Positions 1-5,779 of a stretch of DNA of 8,562 nt are shown here, one piece after another. Where the stretch lies: contig JAFGFO010000430.1 in NCBI GenBank assembly GCA_016931085.1, positions 1 to 8,562 of the forward strand. The letters run 5' to 3'. The position numbers were made by a program, and so were the translations under genes. The notes beneath the pieces are model-generated. The model worked only from the letters and a program-made list of their open reading frames with translations, did no database searches and had not been told where the DNA came from. Numbering within the stretch: the first letter of the stretch is position 1; each line of letters begins with the position of its first letter. The DNA comes from Thermoflexales bacterium. Lineage in GTDB: Bacteria > Chloroflexota > Anaerolineae > Fen-1058.

Positions 1-74
1 CGGAGAGACATCTCGCTGAGCCTACCTTCCCGAAAGCTGGGAGCTTTCGGGAAGGTGAAAAAGCGTTCTCTCCG
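1..74. repeat. Nested inverted repeat / stem-loop downstream of the glycan operon
   Basis: The core is a perfect 15-bp inverted repeat: 24-38 pairs with 42-56 across a GGG loop at 39-41. Outside it, CGCT at 14-17 pairs with AGCG at 62-65, and CGGAGAGA at 1-8 pairs with TCTCTCCG at 67-74. The whole 74 bases can therefore fold into one long interrupted hairpin or cruciform. It lies about 63 bases past the stop of the minus-strand glycosyltransferase, where an operon terminator or 3'-stabilising hairpin is expected. Neither strand has a T-run just after the stem; the only A/T run (57-62) would precede the stem in the minus-strand transcript. It is therefore not a textbook intrinsic terminator. 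The outer arm begins at base 1, so the repeat may extend beyond the window. A dispersed repeat or protein-binding palindrome is also possible. Confidence 0.75.
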
Positions 75-136
75 ACAAACTCCTAGGCGCAAGTGTTTGG
101 CATAGTGTTACGGCTCTACGCAAGAAGGAATCGCTT

Positions 137-1279
137 TCATCCCAACGCTTGACCCGCCGCCTCTTCAATCGACGCCACCAGCCTGTCCCAAGAGAGCTGC
201 GGGCTGGTCTGGCGGATGGCCTTGGCCATTCGCTCCCCCTGTCCCTCGCTCAAGTAACGCGCCACGGCCTCGGCCAGGGCACCCGGGTCGCCGGGCGGCA
301 CGAGCAGCCCGGTCTGGCCATCACACACGACCTCGCCCAGCCCACCTACGCGGGTGGTGATCACCGGCAGGCCAAAGCCGAACGCTGTCTGGACTACAGC
401 GCTGCCGGTGACGTGCCGGTACGGCGCGACCAGCACGTCCGCGGCCGAAAAATACAGCCCGGCGTCCTCGTCCGGCAGGTAGCGGTCGTCGACGATCACC
501 GAGTCGCCGATCCCCAAGCGCTCGATTTGGTCCAGGTAGGGCTGCTTGTCTTCCCAGAATTCCCCGGCCACCAGGAGGATGACACGCCCCAGGCGCGCCC
601 GCAGTGCCGGCAGGGCCTGGAGGATGTCGTGCAAGCCTTTGTACGCTCTGACGATCCCAAAAAAGAGCACGACGGGTGCGTCGAGCGGCAGCTTCAGCCG
701 CCGGCGTGCTGCCTCTTTCGAGCTGCGCTCGCCGGCCAGCCTAAAGACCGGCAGCGGTGCCACACTCGCCCGCGCCCCCGGCAGCAGCTCGAGCAGTCGC
801 TGCCTCTCGTCTGCCGACTGCACGATCCAGTGCGTGCCCCAGCCCAGCACGCCGCGCGCCAGGGCCGCGTCCCACCACCTGCGCTCGTGAGGGAGCACGT
901 TGTGGCAGACGAACACCAGCGGCCGGCGCAAAAAGAGCCTGGACAAGGCGCCCAGCACGAACCAGGCCGGCGCCCAGAACGGCGTCCACCACTGGAGGAT
1001 GACGGCCTGGGGGCGATAACGGCGGATGCGCCAGAAGGTGGCCAGCCACGTGAAGGGATTGAGCGAGTCGATCCAGTACTGCGCGTCCTCAACCTGCAGC
1101 GGACTCGAGCTGGGGTCGCGGTCGCTCTGGCCAGGAAAGAGCCACTGGGGATATTGGCGCTTGAACGACACCAGCAGCACGTCGTGCCCGCGCTCGCGCA
1201 GCGCCCGGCAAAGCAGCGTGGTATAATGCGCGATGCCGCCCCGGTAAGGGTAGGTGGGACCGATCAATACGATTTTCAC
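137..1279 (-). CDS. GT4-family glycosyltransferase
   Basis: A 380-residue cytosolic or membrane-associated glycosyltransferase of the GT-B fold, GT4 type. It probably moves a sugar from a nucleotide-sugar onto a lipid-linked or surface glycan; donor and acceptor cannot be read from the sequence. The N-terminal Rossmann half opens with GPTYPYRGGIAHYT (residues 7-20), the glycine-rich acceptor-side loop typical of the family. The C-terminal half has FFGIVRAYKG with K214, where a donor-phosphate-binding Lys is expected, followed by a G292-S-A-V-V-Q segment and GLPVITTRVGGLGEVV. The usual E-x7-E motif is not visible there, which is seen in some GT4 subgroups. Length is normal for the family. Translation starts at a GTG overlapping the stop of the upstream methyltransferase gene (GTGA, 4-base overlap), so translational coupling is likely. 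It is the last gene of a three-gene minus-strand operon. The family call is firm; the substrate is unknown. Confidence 0.93.
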   Translation of the reverse strand: MKIVLIGPTYPYRGGIAHYTTLLCRALRERGHDVLLVSFKRQYPQWLFPGQSDRDPSSSPLQVEDAQYWIDSLNPFTWLATFWRIRRYRPQAVILQWWTPFWAPAWFVLGALSRLFLRRPLVFVCHNVLPHERRWWDAALARGVLGWGTHWIVQSADERQRLLELLPGARASVAPLPVFRLAGERSSKEAARRRLKLPLDAPVVLFFGIVRAYKGLHDILQALPALRARLGRVILLVAGEFWEDKQPYLDQIERLGIGDSVIVDDRYLPDEDAGLYFSAADVLVAPYRHVTGSAVVQTAFGFGLPVITTRVGGLGEVVCDGQTGLLVPPGDPGALAEAVARYLSEGQGERMAKAIRQTSPQLSWDRLVASIEEAAGQALG

Positions 1280-1827
1280 GCTTCACACACAAAGAGCTGG
1301 TTGCAGCCCAGCAAGAAACGCCGGTAATGGACGCAGCTTAGGCCGTGGCGATGCAGGCGCGCTTGCAGCGTGGCGCGCGTGAAGATGGTCTCGTGCGCTT
1401 GCGCCGCTTCGAGGTAAAACAAGCCCAGCCTGGCGCCGGCCTTGTGAATCCAGTCCCCCAGGGGAGTAGGGGTGGTGATCACCACCCGCCCGCCTGGCTT
1501 GAGGTGCTGGGGAAGCTGAGAGAGCAGCCTGTCTGGCTTTTTCAAATGCTCGACGACGGCTGTCATCAAGATCGTGTCGAAGCGGGTGTCCAGGCCTAGC
1601 TCGTCCTCGTCCAGATCCCGCGCGTGAAACTCGTACTCGGGCCGGTTTTCTTTCAGCCAACCCAAGAAGGCCGGCTGGTTTTCCACGCCGACGTAGCGCT
1701 GGCCCGGCTGCAGCAGGGCCACCACCTTGGCCACACCGCAGCCCAGGTCCAGGACCTCGCCGTGCAGATAAGGTTGGATGGCCCGGTAACGCTGCTTCTC
1801 TAACAGTTCCGATAAAAGTGGCGCCAT
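1276..1827 (-). CDS. Class I SAM-dependent methyltransferase
   Basis: A 183-residue soluble protein that should transfer a methyl group from S-adenosylmethionine. Motif I is VLDLGCGVAK (residues 25-34), the SAM-binding glycine loop. The acidic residue that usually contacts the ribose is probably E49 in VGVENQ. The segment FDTILMTAVVEHL (83-95) matches the 'VxEH' motif of the Methyltransf_11/UbiE-like group, followed by LKPGGRVVITTPTP (109-122). It is short and has no accessory domain. Lying between a GT-C-like membrane protein and a GT4 enzyme, it probably methylates a sugar or lipid-linked glycan intermediate, but that is inferred from context. The ATG is preceded by AAGGAG (complement of 1831-1836) with only 3 bases between, a tight but usable site. 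It begins 9 bases after the upstream gene's stop and its own stop overlaps the next start. Confidence 0.93.
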   Translation of the reverse strand: MAPLLSELLEKQRYRAIQPYLHGEVLDLGCGVAKVVALLQPGQRYVGVENQPAFLGWLKENRPEYEFHARDLDEDELGLDTRFDTILMTAVVEHLKKPDRLLSQLPQHLKPGGRVVITTPTPLGDWIHKAGARLGLFYLEAAQAHETIFTRATLQARLHRHGLSCVHYRRFLLGCNQLFVCEA

Positions 1828-1836
1828 GTGCTCCTT

Positions 1837-3720
1837 TCAGTCCTCGATGCGCAAGATGGACACGCCATCGCGCTGGTACACCAACGTGACCCCGGCAGCC
1901 TGGCTGATGCGCGCCGCGTCCAGGCCAGGGCCTGAAAAGTCGCCCCTTGGCCCGATGTAGATGTAATCGACGCCCAACTGGCGGAGCGTCTCCAGGGCGG
2001 CCAGGTCTGTCTCCAGGCCCTCCTCCGCGCGCGACATGTCGACGATGCTGGCCTGGTAGGCCTGGGACGCTTCGATGGATAACATGGTGCTGGCCGTCGT
2101 CTGGCGGCCGGTGAAGTAGGGAATCCAATAGCCCCCGTCGGTGCCGTGCGGCGCGTGCGGCAGCCAGAAATAGGTGTTCACCGCAAAGCGCGCCTCGGGC
2201 GGCGTGTTGGCCTCGATCCAGTCCATCGCGGCGACGTCCGCCGGTGTGACAAAATAACGGTACAGCTCGATCTCGGTCACGCGGGCGTGGCTGGCGACAA
2301 AGCCGGCCGCCAGGGTCGCCCCGACGAGCAGGCGGGTCGCGCGCTCGCGCCAGCGCCGCCCGGCCAACGCGAGCAACTCCTGTACGGCCGCCCCGATCAC
2401 GAGCCCGGCCGGCAGATAGGCCATGATCAGGATGCCGCTCAGGTTGCTGAAGGCGAGCAGCGGCAGCCAGAGATAAGCTTGCCCCATCAAGACCAGCACG
2501 GCTGCCCACGCCGTGGCGACCAGGCTCAGCTTGTTGCGCCTCACCAGGCCCAGCAGCACGCTCGACCCGCCCAGGTAAAGCAGCCATCTGGGCACGGTCA
2601 GGAGCGGCAGGGCGCTCCAGGGGAACTCGTAATAAGTTTGCAGGGTCTGCTCGGCTTCAGCCGGCGCCAGGGCGAGCGGCTGGGCCACGCGCGTGTGAAC
2701 GTACACGCGCAGCGCGGTCCAGAAGGCGGGAGAAACCAGGCTCAGGCTGGCCAGCCCTACGACGACAGTCCCCAGCAGGACAGGCCGGAACTGACGCTGC
2801 CGGCCGGCCTGCCACCATTCCCAGGCGACGGTGATGGCCAGCAGCGGCAAGTAATAGCCGGCCGCGCGAAAGTGGAACAGGAACACGGCGCTGTTGAGAA
2901 GGGCGGCGGCGGCCGTGTGCCATACCATGTCGGCTTTGTGGGTGCGCCAGGGGCGTTTCCAGGCCGAGATGGCTTCCCAGCTCACGACCCAGGCCATCAG
3001 AAGCACCGTTTGGCTGGCGAGCTGCGTGAAACGCCCCCAATTGACGTACCAGGCTGGTTGGTGCGACAGCAACCCCACCACGGCCGCACCGGCGAGGGCG
3101 CCGGCCCGCCCGGCCTTTCGATCCAGGGCCAGGTAGACGCCTAAGCCGCACAAGCCGTTCATGGCCTGCGCTGTCCACAACAAGGCGGTGTGAGCCGGCA
3201 CCTGGGCCAGCCACTGCACGCTGGCCGACAGCGCGTACAGGCCCAGGTGGTACTGGCCGAGCGGGATGGGGAAATACGGCTCCAAGGTCTGCGGCAGGCG
3301 GCCCTGGACGGCCGTGAGCTGGGTGAGCAAGGTATGATGGAAGGAATCGCTCCAGGCCGGGTAGGGCTGATCGCGGATGATCCAAAAGCGCGTAAAGAGC
3401 GTCATGCCCAGCACGCCGATCGCCGCCCATTCCAGGCCGTCGAAGGTGACCATCTCGCGCCAATGGCCTCGCATGCGCCAGGCCACGAAGGCACCGCATG
3501 CCGCCAGCAGCACGCCCATTTTGTACGGACCTAGCGTTAGAGGAGACAGGCGCAGCTCGTAGAACAGCAGCGGGTAACAGGCCAGGCTCAGGCCAATCGC
3601 CACACACCAGCGCTGCAATCCCACCCAGTGGCGCCAGGCGTGAGTGAGCGCCAGCAGCGCCCAGCCAGGCAGCACCACTAGTCCCACCAAGACGAGCGCC
3701 AGACGAATTTCAGTCAGCAA
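1837..3720 (-). CDS. Polytopic membrane protein, GT-C glycosyltransferase-like
   Basis: A 627-residue integral membrane protein with roughly ten or more hydrophobic segments, starting with LALVLVGLVVLPGWALLAL (about residues 8-26), and a soluble C-terminal domain (about 481-627). The large early loop carries S124-D-S-F-H-H129, an Asp/His-containing motif at the place where GT-C enzymes (polyprenyl-phosphate-sugar users such as ArnT/PMT-like proteins) hold their catalytic acidic residue. The C-terminal part has ITPAD-like 'VTPADVAAMDWIEANTP' and 'DGGYWIPYFTGRQT', patterns common in bacterial GT-C-like proteins of unknown substrate. It probably transfers a lipid-linked sugar on the outer membrane face, but function is inferred from fold and neighbours. 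The start is TTG at 3718-3720: there is no in-frame ATG between it and the upstream stop, and the Shine-Dalgarno sequence is poor, so the start is uncertain. First gene of the operon. Confidence 0.85.
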   Translation of the reverse strand: MLTEIRLALVLVGLVVLPGWALLALTHAWRHWVGLQRWCVAIGLSLACYPLLFYELRLSPLTLGPYKMGVLLAACGAFVAWRMRGHWREMVTFDGLEWAAIGVLGMTLFTRFWIIRDQPYPAWSDSFHHTLLTQLTAVQGRLPQTLEPYFPIPLGQYHLGLYALSASVQWLAQVPAHTALLWTAQAMNGLCGLGVYLALDRKAGRAGALAGAAVVGLLSHQPAWYVNWGRFTQLASQTVLLMAWVVSWEAISAWKRPWRTHKADMVWHTAAAALLNSAVFLFHFRAAGYYLPLLAITVAWEWWQAGRQRQFRPVLLGTVVVGLASLSLVSPAFWTALRVYVHTRVAQPLALAPAEAEQTLQTYYEFPWSALPLLTVPRWLLYLGGSSVLLGLVRRNKLSLVATAWAAVLVLMGQAYLWLPLLAFSNLSGILIMAYLPAGLVIGAAVQELLALAGRRWRERATRLLVGATLAAGFVASHARVTEIELYRYFVTPADVAAMDWIEANTPPEARFAVNTYFWLPHAPHGTDGGYWIPYFTGRQTTASTMLSIEASQAYQASIVDMSRAEEGLETDLAALETLRQLGVDYIYIGPRGDFSGPGLDAARISQAAGVTLVYQRDGVSILRIED

Positions 3721-3734
3721 AGCAATTGTTCCAT
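3714..3734 (-). other. Possible 6-codon leader ORF overlapping a TTG start
   Basis: In the minus direction an ATG at 3734-3732 opens a six-residue frame (MEQLLC) ending in TGA at 3716-3714. It overlaps the putative TTG start of the membrane-protein gene in another frame. It could be a coupling leader that compensates for the weak start, or pure chance. No strong ribosome-binding site precedes it. Confidence 0.15.
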
Positions 3735-3750
3735 CTAGATTTTGATGGCT

Positions 3751-3779
3751 ATTTTAATGGATAGAGCCGTTTTGGGCAA
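3751..3779 (-). promoter_or_regulatory. Candidate sigma-70-type promoter for the glycan operon
   Basis: Reading the minus strand, TTGCCC (complement of 3774-3779) and TAAAAT (complement of 3751-3756) are separated by exactly 17 bases. The -35 matches consensus at 4 of 6 positions and the -10 at 5 of 6. Initiation would fall near 3744, leaving a leader of about 24 bases before the TTG start at 3720. Position and spacing fit, but the -35 is ordinary, so the call is tentative. Confidence 0.4.
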
Positions 3780-3923
3780 ATTCCAAAAACACGGCTTGTA
3801 GGCCCAGTGTTGCGTTTTCAATGATACCATGACACAGGGAGAGTGTGCAAAACTGGTAGCGTTTCTGTTTTTTTCGGCCCTGGTATGATGATCGAAGCGG
3901 CTTTCCGTTTCGGCCTTGTCCGC

Positions 3924-3954
3924 TTGACATTTTTTTTTCTTTCCGTGGTATACT
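3924..3954 (+). promoter_or_regulatory. Strong candidate promoter for the lipoprotein-protease unit
   Basis: A perfect -35 hexamer TTGACA (3924-3929) is followed after 19 bases by TATACT (3949-3954), which matches the -10 consensus at 5 of 6 positions. A TG at 3946-3947 makes it an extended -10, which would compensate for the long spacer. Transcription would begin near 3961, giving a leader of roughly 48 bases before the GTG at 4009. No other promoter of this quality is seen before the protease gene, so it probably drives both genes. Confidence 0.65.
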
Positions 3955-3995
3955 CCCACCAGCTATTGAGGAGATTGATCAAGTGCGAGCACCTG

Positions 3996-4003
3996 AAAGG
4001 AGG
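3996..4003 (+). promoter_or_regulatory. Ribosome-binding site deciding a GTG start
   Basis: AAAGGAGG sits 5 bases before the GTG at 4009. This near-perfect Shine-Dalgarno sequence fixes the start of the lipoprotein gene on GTG, which also gives a correctly sized lipoprotein signal peptide. Confidence 0.85.
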
Positions 4004-4008
4004 CTACC

Positions 4009-5733
4009 GTGAAGAAAGCCAATCTCTTTACGCTTGGATGGATCATTCTGGCCGCGCTGCTCGCGCTGGCTGGCTGCCAGCCATCCACGGCCGAGGCGCA
4101 GGGCAGGGCGCAGGCTCTGGTACCTACCAGTGCCGCCACTTTGGAGCCTTATCCCCCGCCGCAGGGTGGGGCGCGAATCCTGCTGCCCACCAACGCCGCC
4201 ACTTTGGAGCCTTATCCTCCCCCACCTTTGCCACCTATCCAGGCGACAACCGAGACGGGGTGGGTGCTGACTGCGGAAGCGGAATCGGCAGCGTGGGCCG
4301 CCGCCGCCACGGCGACGACGTACTGGCTGATCACCCCCACCCCAACGCCTTCCCCATGCTACGTGCTGGCCATCGCCCACGTCGCCCGTGAGCACAACAT
4401 TCCTCCCGAAAAGCTGATCGCCGGCATACACATCTCGAATGAGAACGGCAAGTGGATCAGCGACAACAGGGTGGACTGGTTCGAGTTCCCGTCCATTAAG
4501 CAGAAAGTGTGCTACGTCAAGGTCAGCGTCACAGATAGCGACGCGCTGTATGGCGTTGCCCTGGACGAACAGGGTCGGGTCGTAGACCTGGAGAAACTGC
4601 GGGCGCTGGAGCGCGAGGCCAACCGCGCCATGTGCGGCAAGCTCGACGCCGCCCTGTGCGCTCACCTGCCAACGATGGCCAAGGACGAGCAGGTGGAGGT
4701 AGCCATCTGGCTGAAAGATATAGACTGGGGGGCGATTTACGACGCCGTGGCCGCCCGGTATCCCGCCTCGCTGCAGCCGGCAAAAGGGCTGCCGTTCGAC
4801 GCTGACCACCCCGACTGTCAACAGGCGTTCCAGGAAGCAGAACAATTGGCGGTACAGGCGTACGGCGAAAGAACAAAGCCTGTCCAGGCTTTTCTGGAAG
4901 CGCAAGGCGTCAGGTACCACTACGCCAGCTCACGCTCGCCGGTCGTGTTTGCGGAGGTGTCCAGCTCTGTCATCGCCGCCCTGGCCAATCGCGAGGACAC
5001 GGCCGGCATCTATTTGCTTGGAGGAGAGCTGCGCGACAGCGCAAGCCCTGCCGCGCCGACTGGCCAGCCGCCGGCTGCCTGGGAACAAGCTTTGAGAGGC
5101 AGCGGTGGGCTTCTTGCGGCGGCGATGGTGTGGGGATTGGCGCTGGCGCTGATCTACCTTGCAGGGCGGCGTGTGGAACCGGCCAAAGGGAGACTGCGGT
5201 GGATCATCCTGGCCGCGGCGGCGGCGCTCACGCTGCCCTTGCTCTACCTGGCCGTATGCCAAGATGGGGGAAGCGGACTGCCTTTTGAAACGGTGGTGAA
5301 GGGAGAACATGTCATACTGTATGGCGACCAGCCGGATCCAAGTTTCACTGCCACGTATGAGGTTATGGATTTGCTGATTGCCGCCAGCCCGGCCGAGGCC
5401 CAACACATTGCAGACACGCTGTCGCCGGAACGGCCGGGCCTGCGCTTCGAGATAGCCGACGTGGACTATGGCGAGTACCTGGTTGTCGTCGCGTACCTGG
5501 GCGCCAAACCTCACGGCGGCTTTGGCATCACCATCGAAAAAATCACTCAAGCGGAACAGGCGGTCGACGTGATCATCAGCACAGTGGAATCGAAAGGGGG
5601 AGACATGATGGTAGTTCACCCTATTCACGCCGTCAAGATCAGGCGAGCCGCTTTGCCGGCCAGGGGCCGCTTGACTTTTAACTTGTGGCAGGACGGCAGG
5701 ATCGTCCTGGCGCGTGAGCACGTCGTTCCGTAA
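4009..5733 (+). CDS. Lipoprotein with protease-prodomain-like region, two-helix hairpin and PrcB-like domain
   Basis: A 574-residue exported protein. Seen in order: a lipoprotein signal peptide with lipobox L20-A-G-C23; a proline-rich stalk with two copies of P-T-[SN]-AATLEPYPPP (39-51 and 60-72) and a TPTPTPSP linker; a region (117-343) about 82% identical to residues 61-287 of the neighbouring S8 protease; two hydrophobic helices (about 366-386 and 398-417) joined by a basic loop RRVEPAKGRLR; and a C-terminal domain (about 424-574). The last contains YLVVVAYLGAKPHGGFGI (490-507), resembling PrcB_C-type domains. The positive loop predicts that both large domains face outside. Residues 227-343 look like an inhibitor-I9/subtilase propeptide, but no catalytic domain follows. 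Inferred role: membrane-tethered chaperone, inhibitor or docking partner of the protease encoded 46 bases downstream. Cysteines 117, 168, 209 and 217 are shared with the protease; C270 is unique. An alternative is a protease relic fused to a PrcB-like gene. Confidence 0.85.
   Translation: MKKANLFTLGWIILAALLALAGCQPSTAEAQGRAQALVPTSAATLEPYPPPQGGARILLPTNAATLEPYPPPPLPPIQATTETGWVLTAEAESAAWAAAATATTYWLITPTPTPSPCYVLAIAHVAREHNIPPEKLIAGIHISNENGKWISDNRVDWFEFPSIKQKVCYVKVSVTDSDALYGVALDEQGRVVDLEKLRALEREANRAMCGKLDAALCAHLPTMAKDEQVEVAIWLKDIDWGAIYDAVAARYPASLQPAKGLPFDADHPDCQQAFQEAEQLAVQAYGERTKPVQAFLEAQGVRYHYASSRSPVVFAEVSSSVIAALANREDTAGIYLLGGELRDSASPAAPTGQPPAAWEQALRGSGGLLAAAMVWGLALALIYLAGRRVEPAKGRLRWIILAAAAALTLPLLYLAVCQDGGSGLPFETVVKGEHVILYGDQPDPSFTATYEVMDLLIAASPAEAQHIADTLSPERPGLRFEIADVDYGEYLVVVAYLGAKPHGGFGITIEKITQAEQAVDVIISTVESKGGDMMVVHPIHAVKIRRAALPARGRLTFNLWQDGRIVLAREHVVP
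4123..4224 (+). repeat. 21-codon direct repeat in the lipoprotein stalk
   Basis: Two copies of a Pro-rich unit, offset by exactly 63 bases, encode P-T-[SN]-A-A-T-L-E-P-Y-P-P-P at residues 39-51 and 60-72. The cores 4132-4154 and 4195-4217 are identical over 23 bases. This in-frame tandem duplication lengthens an extended linker between the lipid anchor and the first folded domain, and could vary in copy number. Confidence 0.8.
4357..5037 (+). repeat. Prodomain duplication, copy 1 (in the lipoprotein gene)
   Basis: This 681-base stretch aligns without a single gap to 5960-6640, offset 1603 bases. By hand I count 84 base differences (about 88% identity) and 41 amino-acid differences of 227 (about 82%). 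The longest identical run I found is 44 bases, 4828-4871 against 6431-6474. Codon phase is kept in both genes. The match ends sharply on both sides, showing a duplication of a defined domain segment. Confidence 0.95.
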
Positions 5734-5767
5734 CGAGGCCGCGAGAATCGGCCAACCAGATTTGCAG

Positions 5768-5773
5768 AGGAGG
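5768..5773 (+). promoter_or_regulatory. Ribosome-binding site deciding the protease start
   Basis: AGGAGG ends 6 bases before the ATG at 5780, a consensus Shine-Dalgarno at ideal spacing. It chooses this ATG over the in-frame ATG at residue 5, and the resulting N-terminus has a normal signal peptide. Confidence 0.9.
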
Positions 5774-5779
5774 ATAAAA

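Larger units (their letters stand above)
3721..4008. promoter_or_regulatory. Divergent intergenic region between the two transcription units
   Basis: This 288-base gap separates the divergent operons and is visibly richer in A/T than the genes on either side, with runs of T at 3930-3938 and near 3868-3874. It holds candidate promoters for both directions. It also has three related boxes: TGGTATGAT at 3881-3889, TGGTATACT at 3946-3954 and the inverted form ATGATACCA at 3821-3829. Each resembles an extended -10 element. An 8-base direct repeat TTTCGGCC occurs at 3872-3879 and 3908-3915. I see no convincing protein-coding gene and no recognisable riboswitch here. Confidence 0.6.

Noticed and set aside
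149..1327. A long plus-strand open frame (392 codons) antisense to the glycosyltransferase gene
   Set aside because: Its translation is low-complexity (rich in R, P, Q, H and A) with no recognisable domain, while the minus-strand frame gives a clear GT4 protein. GC-rich genes commonly throw such shadows.
1283..2587. A 434-codon minus-strand frame spanning the methyltransferase and membrane-protein genes
   Set aside because: It is out of frame with both genes, has biased Arg/Gly/Ala composition, and would cross two well-supported coding regions.
3735..3959. A 74-codon minus-strand frame and a plus-strand frame from 3843 in the intergenic region
   Set aside because: The translations look like promoter DNA (Lys runs from T-tracts), have no ribosome-binding site and overlap the candidate promoters.
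4132..4217. The 23-base direct repeats as the start of a CRISPR array or mobile-element ends
   Set aside because: There are only two copies, in the coding frame, offset by exactly 21 codons and encoding the same Pro-rich peptide. They are an internal protein repeat.
3979..4920. A minus-strand open frame antisense to the lipoprotein gene, with a similar one at 5678-6523 antisense to the protease
   Set aside because: The two antisense products resemble each other only because the sense DNA is duplicated. They have no domain signatures and compete with strongly supported sense genes with good ribosome-binding sites.
4009..5733. The lipoprotein as a protease pseudogene
   Set aside because: The frame is intact over 574 codons, with a strong promoter, a consensus ribosome-binding site, a correct lipobox and a distinct C-terminal domain. 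No catalytic-domain remnant is visible.
5737..5753. Small hairpin GGCCG/CGGCC between the lipoprotein and protease genes as a terminator
   Set aside because: The stem is only 5 bp with a 7-base loop and no T-run. The genes are 46 bases apart with no good promoter between them, so co-transcription is more likely.
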